Source: JBAXXL01 sp037127915
GTDB lineage: Bacteria; Bacteroidota; Ignavibacteria; Kapaibacteriales; UBA2268
Direction of reading: 5' to 3'
DNA length: 64,000 nt
Assembly: GCA_037127915.1 (NCBI GenBank)
Contig: JBAXXL010000011.1
Span: 42,532 to 106,531, forward strand
Shown here: one piece after another, positions 54,267 through 62,894 of the stretch
Numbering within the stretch: the stretch's first letter is position 1
Layout of the letters: each line of letters starts with the position of its first letter
The notes under the pieces: generated by a model
What the model was told of the DNA's origin: nothing
What the model saw: only the letters and a program-made list of their open reading frames with translations
The model's database searches: none
Program-made: the position numbers and the translations under genes

Positions 54267-55232
54267 ATGAAGATAAATAAAAAATTCTTTCAATATTGCA
54301 AAGAGTATCGATGGTCTAACATAATTGCAATGATTAGAAATAATCGTTTAGACCCCAAAATTTGCCGGGAAGATTTCAACAATAAACTTGTGATTATAAC
54401 CGGTGCTACGTCTGGGATTGGCTACGATACGGCGAGGAAATATGCTCAGCACGGAGCAAATTTACTCTGCGTTAATCGTAATACACAAAAATCGGAAGCT
54501 CTATGTCGTGAAATTGAAAGTGAGTTTGGTGTGAAGTGTGATTACAAAATTGCCGATTTGAGCAATTTGAAAGATATTTATCGGGTTGCCGGAGAACTTG
54601 CCGCATTAACTACTCCGATTGATGTTCAGATACATAATGCAGGTGTTTACCTAACTAAACAAGAATTAACTCAGGAAGGGTTGGATAAGGTTTTCGTGGT
54701 TCATTACTTGTCTTCGTTTATTATCAATTATTACTTAATGGATAAGTTGAAATCTCAGCAAAAAGCCAGAATTATATTGGTTGGTTCCGAAGGTCATCGT
54801 TTTGCCGCTTGGGGATTGAGGCTTGATGATTTGAATTGGGAAAGGCGAAGGTATTCCGGTTTGAAAAGCTATGGTTCCGCCAAAACTGCACAGCAATTAT
54901 CTATGATAGTTTTTAATGAACATTTCAAAAACTCTGGTGTAACAATTAATACTATGCATCCGGGAGCGGTTAAGACCGAGACCGGCCAAGAAAATGGACC
55001 AATTTATCGTTGGTTTAAAAGGAATTATTTTGACAAAACATTAAAATCTCCTGAAATCTCAGCTGAAGCACTGTATTATCTAGGTGTTTCCGAAGAATTA
55101 GAATCAGTAAGTGGAAAATTCTTTAATTTAACTACTGAAGAAGAACCCGCACCACCAGCCCTGGATAAAGAAGTTGCTAACGAACTTTGGAATATAAGTT
55201 TGGAATTAGGTGGACTGAATGGTAAAAAATAG
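54267..55232 (+). CDS. Short-chain dehydrogenase/reductase
   Basis: A 321-residue NAD(P)-dependent oxidoreductase. The cofactor motif TGATSGIG is at 45-52, NNAG is represented by HNAG, the catalytic Ser lies in ILVGSEGH, and the YxxxK pair is SYGSAK; MHPGAVKTE follows as expected. The N-terminal about 35 residues before the Rossmann fold (KKFFQYCKEYRWSNIIAMI) are an extra, perhaps membrane-associating segment. It closely resembles retinol-dehydrogenase-like SDRs. It lies between the NTF2-like and FAD-oxidoreductase genes, so it probably acts in the same pathway. Confidence 0.9.
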   Translation: MKINKKFFQYCKEYRWSNIIAMIRNNRLDPKICREDFNNKLVIITGATSGIGYDTARKYAQHGANLLCVNRNTQKSEALCREIESEFGVKCDYKIADLSNLKDIYRVAGELAALTTPIDVQIHNAGVYLTKQELTQEGLDKVFVVHYLSSFIINYYLMDKLKSQQKARIILVGSEGHRFAAWGLRLDDLNWERRRYSGLKSYGSAKTAQQLSMIVFNEHFKNSGVTINTMHPGAVKTETGQENGPIYRWFKRNYFDKTLKSPEISAEALYYLGVSEELESVSGKFFNLTTEEEPAPPALDKEVANELWNISLELGGLNGKK

Positions 55233-55277
55233 TAAATTTGAATTTTACATTTGTTTATAATTTTTAAATGAAATAAT

Positions 55278-56879
55278 ATGACTGAAAATAAATACAATAC
55301 TATCGTTGTGGGAGGCGGCATCGCCGGATTGACATCAGCGGCTTATCTCTCAAGAGCAGGACAAAAAGTACTGCTAATCGAAAAAAACAAGGAATTTGGC
55401 GGGTTGGTTAATTCTTTCACCCACAATGGCTTTCATTTTGAAGCCGGAGTAAGAGCCTTAGTAAATGCAGGTATTATTCTAACTATGTTAAAAGAATTAG
55501 GTATTCATATCGAAGTTGTTAAAAGTTCAGTTTCTTTGGGAATAGAGAATGAAATTATCGATATTGAAACTATAAATGATTTGGAAAAATACAGAGAACT
55601 TTTGATAAAATCATTTCCTGATAGTAAAATTGATATTGATGAGTTTATAAGAATCATACGAAAAATAATGAAACACATGGATGTGCTTTATGGCATAGAG
55701 AATCCTGTTTTTAAAGATTTAAAACATGAGAGAACCTTCATTTTCAAAACACTTCTACCATGGCTACCCAAATTTATTTTTACTGTTAGAAAAATAAACC
55801 GCCTGAATATGCCGGTTGAGGATTATTTGAAAAATATAATAAAAAATCCTTCCCTACGAGATATAATTTCACAACATTTCTTCAAAAATACGCCTACTTT
55901 TTTTGCATTGAGCTATTTTTCATTATACATAGATTATTTCTACCCTATAGGTGGTGTAGGAAAACTATCATTAGCCTTGCAAAACAAAATATTAGAATGC
56001 GGTGGGGAATTAAAACCAGAAACAAAAATTATTGAAGTTTTGGCTGATAAAAAACTTGTTTTAGACCAAAACAACATCAGTTATCAATATGATAATCTGA
56101 TATGGGCTAGCGATTTAAAAACTCTTTATAAAATAGCAGTTACAGACGGTTTAGAACCTAAAATCAGATTAAACTATGAAGAAAGAAAAAACACGATGTT
56201 ACAAAATCGAGGCACTGATTCTATTTTTTCTTTGTTTTTAGAAGTTGATGAGCCGCTTGAAAGTTTTAGGAAAATCGGGAATGGGCATTTCTTCTATAAT
56301 CCTTCAAAAATGGGATTAGGTGAAACACATCGGAAGGAATTATATGAACTCCTTAGTAATTTTCAAAATGTCGAAAAAGAAGAAATTTTGGCTTGGCTTG
56401 ACAAATTTACGGAATTAAACACTTACGAAATATCTATTCCGGGACTTAAAGATTCTGAATTGGTTCCTCCCGGCAAAACCGGCGTAATTATAAGTTTATT
56501 AGCAGAATACGATCTGTTTAAAGCAATTCAAAAAGCAGGTTGGCTCGATGAGTTTACTTCCGAAATGGAGAATCGTATGATTAAAGTTATCACCGATTCT
56601 ATTTACCCGATGCTAAAAGATAAAGTTATGGCACGTTTTTCATTTACACCATTAAGCATAGAAAATAGAATAGGAAGTTCTGAAGGAGCTATTGTTGGAT
56701 GGGCATTTCAAAAATCTATGCCGGTTGTAAATAAAATTCAAATCTCAGATCGCTCCGTACTGACTCCGATACCTTCAATTTATCAAGCTGGTCAATGGGC
56801 TTACAGTCCTGCTGGTGTCCCAATGTCAATTCTAACCGGTAAATTAGCGGCAGACAAAGTACTTAAGAAACGACCCTAA
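55278..56879 (+). CDS. FAD-dependent phytoene desaturase/isomerase-like oxidoreductase
   Basis: A 533-residue flavoprotein of the CrtI/CrtH-like amine-oxidase superfamily. The dinucleotide motif is VVGGGIAGLTSAAYLSRAG (10-28), followed by LLIEKNKEFGGLVNSF. The substrate-domain region includes FYPIGGVGKLSLAL. The C-terminal FAD-closing motif is YQAGQWAYSPAGVPMSILTGKLAAD. The family desaturates, isomerises or saturates polyenes. No phytoene synthase lies nearby, so its substrate may be another isoprenoid or an unsaturated lipid. The gap to the SDR gene is 45 bases. Confidence 0.85.
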   Translation: MTENKYNTIVVGGGIAGLTSAAYLSRAGQKVLLIEKNKEFGGLVNSFTHNGFHFEAGVRALVNAGIILTMLKELGIHIEVVKSSVSLGIENEIIDIETINDLEKYRELLIKSFPDSKIDIDEFIRIIRKIMKHMDVLYGIENPVFKDLKHERTFIFKTLLPWLPKFIFTVRKINRLNMPVEDYLKNIIKNPSLRDIISQHFFKNTPTFFALSYFSLYIDYFYPIGGVGKLSLALQNKILECGGELKPETKIIEVLADKKLVLDQNNISYQYDNLIWASDLKTLYKIAVTDGLEPKIRLNYEERKNTMLQNRGTDSIFSLFLEVDEPLESFRKIGNGHFFYNPSKMGLGETHRKELYELLSNFQNVEKEEILAWLDKFTELNTYEISIPGLKDSELVPPGKTGVIISLLAEYDLFKAIQKAGWLDEFTSEMENRMIKVITDSIYPMLKDKVMARFSFTPLSIENRIGSSEGAIVGWAFQKSMPVVNKIQISDRSVLTPIPSIYQAGQWAYSPAGVPMSILTGKLAADKVLKKRP

Positions 56880-56893
56880 CCACATTGAAAAAT

Positions 56894-57595
56894 ATGAAAA
56901 TACTATTTATAGGCGACAGTATAACTAGTGGCAAACTCGGGGCAAGCTTTGTAAAATTGATTGCTCGATCGGATGCTAAGATTCGGATAACTAACCTCGG
57001 CAATGACGGAGAAACGCTAAACATAATTGTTGATAGGCTTTTAAATCATTTGGAAGCTAAAAGCGACTATGATTATCTGGTTTTTCAAGGTGGTTATAAT
57101 GACATTATACTGCCATATTTTAGGGAAAAAGGACACATATTTAGTCGTGTTTACGAGCAACAAATAAAAAATGGTTTTATTCCTATGACCAACTCAAATC
57201 AATTTTCTGAATTTCTAAAAACAAATATCCTTAGAATTAAACGATTATTCAAAGGGAAAATAATACTTCTCACAATTGGCTGTGTTGGCGAAGATTTAAA
57301 CTCAAAATTGAACTTACAAAGAAATGAATTTAATGAGATTATTAGGAATGTTGCCGCAGAAGAGAACATAATTTTAGCAGATACTCAAGCAGAATTTGAT
57401 AGATTCTTGAGCGGAAAAGCACATTCTTCATATTGTTTGGATAACCTTTGGGCGGTAATCTGGTGGGACAAATTACATAAAGACCCCGATAAATTAAGTA
57501 AAAAAAGAAAACTATTTTTGACAATTGATGGGGTACATCTCAATAAAAAGGGTGCTGCGATTTTTGCTGATTGTATTTTAAACAAGATCCATTGA
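56894..57595 (+). CDS. SGNH/GDSL-type hydrolase
   Basis: A 233-residue esterase-like enzyme. Block I GDSIT has the nucleophile Ser9 (MKILFIGDSITSG), block II Gly lies in NLGNDGET, block III is GGYNDI, and block V is DGVHLNKKG with the catalytic Asp-His. I start at the ATG at 56894 rather than an in-frame TTG three codons earlier. No signal peptide, so it is cytoplasmic. It would remove acyl or acetyl groups. It is the last gene of the run, 14 bases after the FAD enzyme. Confidence 0.88.
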   Translation: MKILFIGDSITSGKLGASFVKLIARSDAKIRITNLGNDGETLNIIVDRLLNHLEAKSDYDYLVFQGGYNDIILPYFREKGHIFSRVYEQQIKNGFIPMTNSNQFSEFLKTNILRIKRLFKGKIILLTIGCVGEDLNSKLNLQRNEFNEIIRNVAAEENIILADTQAEFDRFLSGKAHSSYCLDNLWAVIWWDKLHKDPDKLSKKRKLFLTIDGVHLNKKGAAIFADCILNKIH

Positions 57596-57685
57596 AAAAG
57601 AGAAGGAACCAAGAGAAATCCCCTATCACTCTTTGAAAAATGGGGTATAACCAAGACTTCATAATGAAAAAATCAGACTTTCCAT

Positions 57686-57776
57686 CTTGAATCACGTAGT
57701 GATAAATATTAATAGAAAATTGATGCCCTCCCACACACCTCTTGAATCGCGTAGCGATGGAATATTAATAGAAAAT
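57686..57776. repeat. Two hairpin-forming direct repeats with compensatory changes
   Basis: Copies at 57686-57720 and 57741-57776 share CTTGAATC, a GTA-centred palindrome and AATATTAATAGAAAAT. The palindrome reads ATCAC-GTA-GTGAT in one copy and ATCGC-GTA-GCGAT in the other, so both arms changed together. This is a REP-like dispersed element. Confidence 0.75.
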
Positions 57777-57809
57777 ATTTATAAATGTTTTAAAATAAAT
57801 ATTTTTTGG

Positions 57810-57817
57810 TAAGTTTG
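57810..57817 (+). promoter_or_regulatory. Probable -7 promoter element upstream of the DUF1761 gene
   Basis: TAAGTTTG matches TAnnTTTG exactly. Upstream, TTTT (57788-57791, N18) is one base off the -33 element. The ATG is 38 bases downstream. Confidence 0.45.
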
Positions 57818-57854
57818 TATTAGCTATTTTTTTAAATTTTATAGGAATAACAAA

Positions 57855-58274
57855 ATGTTATCAATCAATTTATTAGCCGTCGTCGTAGCGGCAATCGCCG
57901 CTTTTGTTCTAGCATTTTTAGCGCATGGTCCGGTAGCCGGAAAACTATGGATGAAATTAGCCGATGTTCATCCAAAGGGAAATGAGAAATTTAAAGATAT
58001 GATCCCTAATATGCTTTGGAATTTCCTCGTTCAATTTGTAACGGCACTGGTTTTGGCTTTATTACTATTATTCACTTCTTCCTCACCCCTACTACCGGGA
58101 ATTACTACCGTGAACGGAATAATTTTGGGCATCTTAGTATGGTTCGGTTTCTTAGTTACTTCTTCTGCTGTGGATGTTATTTGGATGGGAAAGAATTATA
58201 AATTATGGTTGTTCGAAGCAGTCAGTTCATTAATTGTGATGGTTGCAATGGGAGCAATTATTGGATGTTGGTAA
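57855..58274 (+). CDS. DUF1761 membrane protein
   Basis: A 139-residue inner-membrane protein with four hydrophobic helices (about 6-26, 55-75, 86-105, 118-138). DUF1761 features: an early HGPVAGKLWMKL turn, PNMLWNFLVQFVTALVLALLL, and near the end TSSAVDVIWMGKNYKLWLFE. The family's function is unknown. The next membrane-protein gene starts 19 bases later, so the two are probably co-transcribed. Confidence 0.85.
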   Translation: MLSINLLAVVVAAIAAFVLAFLAHGPVAGKLWMKLADVHPKGNEKFKDMIPNMLWNFLVQFVTALVLALLLLFTSSSPLLPGITTVNGIILGILVWFGFLVTSSAVDVIWMGKNYKLWLFEAVSSLIVMVAMGAIIGCW

Positions 58275-58293
58275 AATTTAATTAGGTGCAAAT

Positions 58294-58728
58294 ATGAAAC
58301 AAAATAATTCAAGCAAATTAAGAGTTAAAAACTATTACTATCTGATAGCAGGCGTTCTTGCAATTCTTTTCTCATTCACACACGCCTGGAATGGACAAAC
58401 TGCTGTTTTACCTATAATTAATGGAACTATTATTGACGCGGCGACAAAAACAACTATGTTCTATGTATGGCATATTATTACAACGGAAAATTTCATTTTT
58501 GGCGTAGCATTTATTATAATGGCATTTTACAAAGATCTGTCAAAGGTCCGATTTGCCGCTGGGATGATTGCTGTTATAATGATTTCCCGTTGGGGAGTTA
58601 TTTTTGGAAGCACATTAAGCCAAAATATAAATGATCTATCATCAAATTTGATGGATTTGATAGTAATAGTTTTTTACGCCGGATTAATATTATTAGGTAC
58701 ACGAGTAAAAAATAAAATCCCAAAGTAA
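58294..58728 (+). CDS. Four-helix membrane protein, unknown
   Basis: A 144-residue protein with four predicted membrane helices (about 15-33, 66-86, 93-112, 120-138) and a basic N-terminus (MKQNNSSKLRVKNYY). Histidines lie at the helix edges (FTHAW, VWHIITTE). No family recognised with confidence. It follows the DUF1761 gene by 19 bases and precedes the hybrid histidine kinase by 79. Confidence 0.7.
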   Translation: MKQNNSSKLRVKNYYYLIAGVLAILFSFTHAWNGQTAVLPIINGTIIDAATKTTMFYVWHIITTENFIFGVAFIIMAFYKDLSKVRFAAGMIAVIMISRWGVIFGSTLSQNINDLSSNLMDLIVIVFYAGLILLGTRVKNKIPK

Positions 58729-58807
58729 TAAATATATTCATTTTTTTGCTTATATTTGGGTAATAATTAATGCGTTTCATAATAGAAATAAAAAAAACTA
58801 AGCTAAA

Positions 58808-61800
58808 ATGAAAAATACAAAATTTAAAATATTACAAAATACCAAATTCGAATATAAAATTGGAATTATATACCTGATAATTGGTTTATTATGGATATTT
58901 TTATCCGACACTATATTTGATATTCTTTTTGATGATAAACAAACATTAACATTAATACATCTTTCTAAAGGTTTTTTATATGTGATTATAACCTCATTGC
59001 TTTTATTTTCATTAGTCAAAAGACATATAGATAGATTACAAAAAAGTGAACTTTTGGCTAAACAAAAAAGTGATGAAATAGAAGTTCAAAATGTAGAATA
59101 TAAACAAATAAATGTCCAGTTACAAAAAGCCAATGAACAAATCGAAGAAAGTAAAGAAATATTTAAGTCTTTTGTAAATAATAGTTCCGATATGACAACC
59201 CTAACCGATGAGAATGATATTCTTATATTTATTAGCCCCCAATGCGAAAATATTTTTGGTTTAAATGGTGAAAAATATATAGGAAAATTATTGCCTATAA
59301 ATTTTCATCCTGATGATAAAGAAAAGTTTAAATATAAATGGCTGGGTCTCAAATCAAAAACGGAAGCATTGTCTGATTATGAATACCGCATTATCGATAT
59401 TAATGGGAATATCAAGTGGTTATCTCATGCTGCCAAACACGTAACAGTTGACGATAAATTATTAGGAATCCAAAGTACCATACGTGACATCACAGAACGA
59501 AAACTTACAGAAGAAGAACTTAGAAACACTAAATTAAATCTTGAACTTTCATTAGAAGCAAGCAAAATAGGGATTTGGAGTCACAGTTTGATTGAAGACC
59601 CAGAACACATAAAGGACGTCTCAGTAAGAAATTTAAAACACGATCAGATATTTGGGTATAAAGATAAGGTCGCTTTGTGGGGACAAGAGAAAATGCTTGA
59701 ACACGTTATTGCTGAAGACAGGCCAACAACCAAGGCAGCCTTTGACGATATAATTAAAACAGGCACTCTGAATTTTGAATGCAGAATTCTATGGCCAGAT
59801 CAATCAATTCATTGGATTTCTTGCAGAGGTAAGGTATTTAGAGATAGTGCTGGACAGCCATGTCAATTGAGCGGAACGGTGATGGATATCACCGAACGCA
59901 AGCAGGCTGAGGAAAAGATTAAGAAGAGCGAAGCCCAACTTGCAAATGCTCTTGATATTGCTAAGCTGGGGCCTTGGGAATATGACGTGCCAAGTAACAC
60001 TTTTACATTCAACGATCATTTCTATACCATTTTCCGCACAACAGTTGAACGGGAAGGAGGTTATACAATGACTTCCAGTGAATATGCTCGTCGTTTCGTA
60101 CATCCGGATGATATGATTTTAGTAGGTATTGAAACTCAAAAGGCAATCGAAACAACAGACCCCAACTTCAATCGCAAATTAGAGCATCGCATTATTTATG
60201 CAGACGGAGAAATAGGATACATCAACGTTCACTTTTATATAATTAAAGATGCACAGGGTCGCACTGTCAAGACTTATGGAGTTAATCAAGATATCACCGA
60301 ACAAAAACTAGATCAGGAAACATTAAAAATAAGTGAGAACAGTCTTGCAGAAGCCGAACGTTTAGGAAAAACCGGAAGTTGGAATTATATTGTTGCAACA
60401 GATACTGCTACCTGGTCTGCCAATATGTTTCGAATTTTTGATGTTGATCCTGAAATGCCAAATGAATTGGTTTTTAAATATTTTGTTGAAAATTTAGTGC
60501 ATCCGGGTGATCGCGACTATGTCCTTTCTGTTTTTGCAGATGCAATACGTGGTAAACAACCTTATGATCTTCAATACAGAACTGTTAACAAAGATGGAAG
60601 TATAATTCTTGTTCATGCAATAGCGGAAACGATATACGATGCTCAAGGTAAGGTGGTGCGTTTGGTTGGAAGAGTTGAAGATATTACCGAACGCAAACTT
60701 TTAGATGATGTTCAGAGTTTTCTACTTACTTGCGGTTATCCCGGATCAAATGAAAATTTCTTTGAATCATTGGCGAAGTATTTGTCCAAAGTTCTGAATT
60801 CGGAATACGTTTGTATAGACAAACTCGAAGGCGACGGACTGACAGCCCAAACTGTCGCAATTTTTAACGAAGGTAAATTTGATCCAAATGTTTCCTATAC
60901 ACTTAAACAAACCCCTTGCGGCGATGTGGTCGGAAAATCAATATGCTGTTTTCCCGAAAATGTCTGCCAGCTATTTCCCAATGACGAAGCACTTCAGGAA
61001 TTAAAAGCGCAGAGCTATATAGGAACTACGCTTTGGAGTTTTGATGGTAAACCAATTGGACTAATTGCAATAATCGGACAAAAACCAATAAGCAATTCTA
61101 CTTTTGCCGAAAACGTTTTGAAATTGGTTGCGGTTCGCGCGGCTGGTGAATTAGAACGAAACAAAGCTGAAGATGATCTAATAATTGCCAAACAGAAAGC
61201 AGAAGAAGCTGACCGTCTAAAATCTGCATTCCTTGCCAATATGTCACACGAAATAAGAACTCCTATGAACGGTATTTTAGGGTTTGCAAGTCTGCTTTCA
61301 GAACCCGGATTATCGGGCGAGGAACAGCAAGAGTATATTAAAATCATTGAGAAGAGCGGTGCTCGTATGCTCAATATAATAAATGACATAATTGATATTT
61401 CTAAAATAGAAGCAGGTTTAATGAAAGCCGACATTAAAATTGTGAATATTTACGAGAAAATCGAATATATTTATACTTTCTTTAAGCCGGAGGTTGAAGC
61501 CAAAGGAATGAATCTAATATTTAGCAATTCAGTACCAACGAAAGAAGCAATTATTAAAACCGACGTTGAAAAACTGTATGCTATTCTGGCAAATCTTGTA
61601 AAAAATGCAATAAAATACAGCAATGAAGGTACAATTGAGTTAGGCTATTGTAAAATAGATAATCACTTAGAAATATATGTAAAAGATACAGGTATAGGAA
61701 TTCCAAAAAACAAGCAGGAAGTTATATTTGAACGATTTATTCAGGCTGATATTTCAGACATGCAAGCACGCCAAGGGGCAGGATTAGGTTTATCAATTAC

Positions 61801-62323
61801 TAAAGCTTATGTGGAAATGCTTGGCGGCAAAATCTGGGTCGAAAGCGAAGAAGGTGTTGGTTCAATATTTTATTTCACATTACCATGCAATGCAGAACCG
61901 AAAGAAAAAGAAGTAGTTGGTATAGATGTTCCTTTAACAAAAGAAGACAATCAAATTGAAAATCTTAAAATATTGATTGCCGAGGACGATGAAACTTCAG
62001 AAAAGCTGATCTTAATAAATATCAAAGATTTCGCAAAAGAAGTGTTAAAAGTAAGAACCGGTATTGAAGCTGTTGAAGTTAGCCGGACGAACCCTGAAAT
62101 TGATTTAATTCTAATGGATATTCAAATGCCCGATATGGGTGGATACGAAGCCACTAGACAAATTAGGCAATTCAACAAAAATGTTGTTATAATTGCTCAA
62201 ACAGCTTATGGCTTATCCGGCGACAGGGAAAAAGCAATCGAAGCCGGGTGCAACGACTATATTTCAAAACCCATTAACAGAGTCGAATTTCTTTCATTGA
62301 TACAAAAGTATTTTAAGAAATAG
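58808..62323 (+). CDS. Hybrid sensor histidine kinase (TM-PAS x4-GAF-HisKA-HATPase-REC)
   Basis: A 1171-residue membrane kinase. Two helices (about 17-38, 50-72) are followed by a coiled segment and four PAS/PAC units, each ending in a DITERK-type motif (near 228, 360, 495 and 630). A GAF-like domain (about 645-790) contains TPCGDVVGK and a CCFPENVCQLFP stretch. The phospho-acceptor is His814 in MSHEIRTPMNG, the ATPase has NLVKNAIKYS, DTGIGIP and GAGLGLSI, and the C-terminal receiver has Asp1104 in LILMDIQMP and the late Lys in ISKPIN. No HTH output is fused and no separate regulator is adjacent. Confidence 0.95.
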   Translation: MKNTKFKILQNTKFEYKIGIIYLIIGLLWIFLSDTIFDILFDDKQTLTLIHLSKGFLYVIITSLLLFSLVKRHIDRLQKSELLAKQKSDEIEVQNVEYKQINVQLQKANEQIEESKEIFKSFVNNSSDMTTLTDENDILIFISPQCENIFGLNGEKYIGKLLPINFHPDDKEKFKYKWLGLKSKTEALSDYEYRIIDINGNIKWLSHAAKHVTVDDKLLGIQSTIRDITERKLTEEELRNTKLNLELSLEASKIGIWSHSLIEDPEHIKDVSVRNLKHDQIFGYKDKVALWGQEKMLEHVIAEDRPTTKAAFDDIIKTGTLNFECRILWPDQSIHWISCRGKVFRDSAGQPCQLSGTVMDITERKQAEEKIKKSEAQLANALDIAKLGPWEYDVPSNTFTFNDHFYTIFRTTVEREGGYTMTSSEYARRFVHPDDMILVGIETQKAIETTDPNFNRKLEHRIIYADGEIGYINVHFYIIKDAQGRTVKTYGVNQDITEQKLDQETLKISENSLAEAERLGKTGSWNYIVATDTATWSANMFRIFDVDPEMPNELVFKYFVENLVHPGDRDYVLSVFADAIRGKQPYDLQYRTVNKDGSIILVHAIAETIYDAQGKVVRLVGRVEDITERKLLDDVQSFLLTCGYPGSNENFFESLAKYLSKVLNSEYVCIDKLEGDGLTAQTVAIFNEGKFDPNVSYTLKQTPCGDVVGKSICCFPENVCQLFPNDEALQELKAQSYIGTTLWSFDGKPIGLIAIIGQKPISNSTFAENVLKLVAVRAAGELERNKAEDDLIIAKQKAEEADRLKSAFLANMSHEIRTPMNGILGFASLLSEPGLSGEEQQEYIKIIEKSGARMLNIINDIIDISKIEAGLMKADIKIVNIYEKIEYIYTFFKPEVEAKGMNLIFSNSVPTKEAIIKTDVEKLYAILANLVKNAIKYSNEGTIELGYCKIDNHLEIYVKDTGIGIPKNKQEVIFERFIQADISDMQARQGAGLGLSITKAYVEMLGGKIWVESEEGVGSIFYFTLPCNAEPKEKEVVGIDVPLTKEDNQIENLKILIAEDDETSEKLILINIKDFAKEVLKVRTGIEAVEVSRTNPEIDLILMDIQMPDMGGYEATRQIRQFNKNVVIIAQTAYGLSGDREKAIEAGCNDYISKPINRVEFLSLIQKYFKK

Positions 62324-62352
62324 TAATCAGAAAGTCATTAGCTTTCAGATGC

Positions 62353-62374
62353 ATTTCTGATTGGGGTCAGAAAT
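62353..62374 (+). other. Perfect hairpin after the histidine kinase gene
   Basis: Eight-base arms (62353-62360/62367-62374) with a TTGGGG loop and no T-run, 30 bases after the kinase stop. It could stabilise the transcript end or be a pause site before the terminator at 62404. Confidence 0.45.
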
Positions 62375-62403
62375 GACCAAATCTTGTAAATCCAGATTCT
62401 GAC

Positions 62404-62460
62404 AAAAAAAGAAACTCATTCCCGGCCAGAAGCTTAGGAACGAGTTTATTTTTATTTTCA
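62404..62460. terminator. Bidirectional rho-independent terminator
   Basis: An 11-base stem (62412-62422/62437-62447; A-C mismatch on plus, G-U wobble on minus). T-rich runs follow on both sides: ATTTTTATTTT on plus, CTTTTTTT on minus. It serves the kinase gene and the convergent small membrane gene. Confidence 0.85.
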
Positions 62461-62486
62461 GATTCTTCAATGCGTTCTGAATGACA
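62461..62486. repeat. 26-base dispersed repeat, copy 2
   Basis: It agrees at 23 of 26 positions with 47637-47662, same orientation, again in intergenic DNA next to a gene end. Confidence 0.7.
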
Positions 62487-62534
62487 TAACTTCTTCTTTA
62501 TAAAATTTTAACTTTACAAACTTTATAAACTGTT

Positions 62535-62813
62535 TTAGCCTTTATCTTTCAAAAAGAAATTTTTGTAGAAAAATATTTCAGGAATTAATAATAAGACTAA
62601 AGCTAATGTATCACGTGTAAAGTATGGTGTAACCCATTTATCAGGCATTGCAAATCCTGCGAAAAAGGACGTAATAACCCATCCAATTGAGAACATAATG
62701 GCGAATAGTCCGACTCCCATCAGCCCTTCTTTAATTCCGCCTTTTTGCCAATATTTAGTAAATACAAAGAGTGCACAAACTATATGTAGGTGGAAAATTA
62801 AAACTTCAATCAT
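62535..62813 (-). CDS. Small three-helix membrane protein, unknown
   Basis: A 92-residue protein with three hydrophobic segments (about 4-20, 33-53, 68-85) and a basic C-terminus (KNFFLKDKG). The first helix carries FHLHIVCALFVFTKYW, with two His. No family recognised. A near-consensus promoter (TTTT-N19-TATATTTG on the minus strand, 62887-62857) lies about 45 bases before the ATG, which supports a separate small transcription unit ending at the bidirectional terminator. Confidence 0.65.
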   Translation of the reverse strand: MIEVLIFHLHIVCALFVFTKYWQKGGIKEGLMGVGLFAIMFSIGWVITSFFAGFAMPDKWVTPYFTRDTLALVLLLIPEIFFYKNFFLKDKG

Positions 62814-62856
62814 ACTTTTTTATCCAATTTTCTTAATTTCGTCTATAATATGAAAA

Positions 62857-62887
62857 CAAATATAACAAAAGAATGTAATATGGAAAA
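62857..62887 (-). promoter_or_regulatory. Probable promoter for the small membrane protein gene
   Basis: The minus strand reads TTTT-N19-TATATTTG: an exact -7 element and one mismatch in the -33 element. Confidence 0.4.
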
Positions 62888-62894
62888 ACTAAAT

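Noticed and set aside
61015..61434. 139-codon open frame on the minus strand
   Set aside because: Opposite the kinase GAF/HisKA region; no independent evidence.
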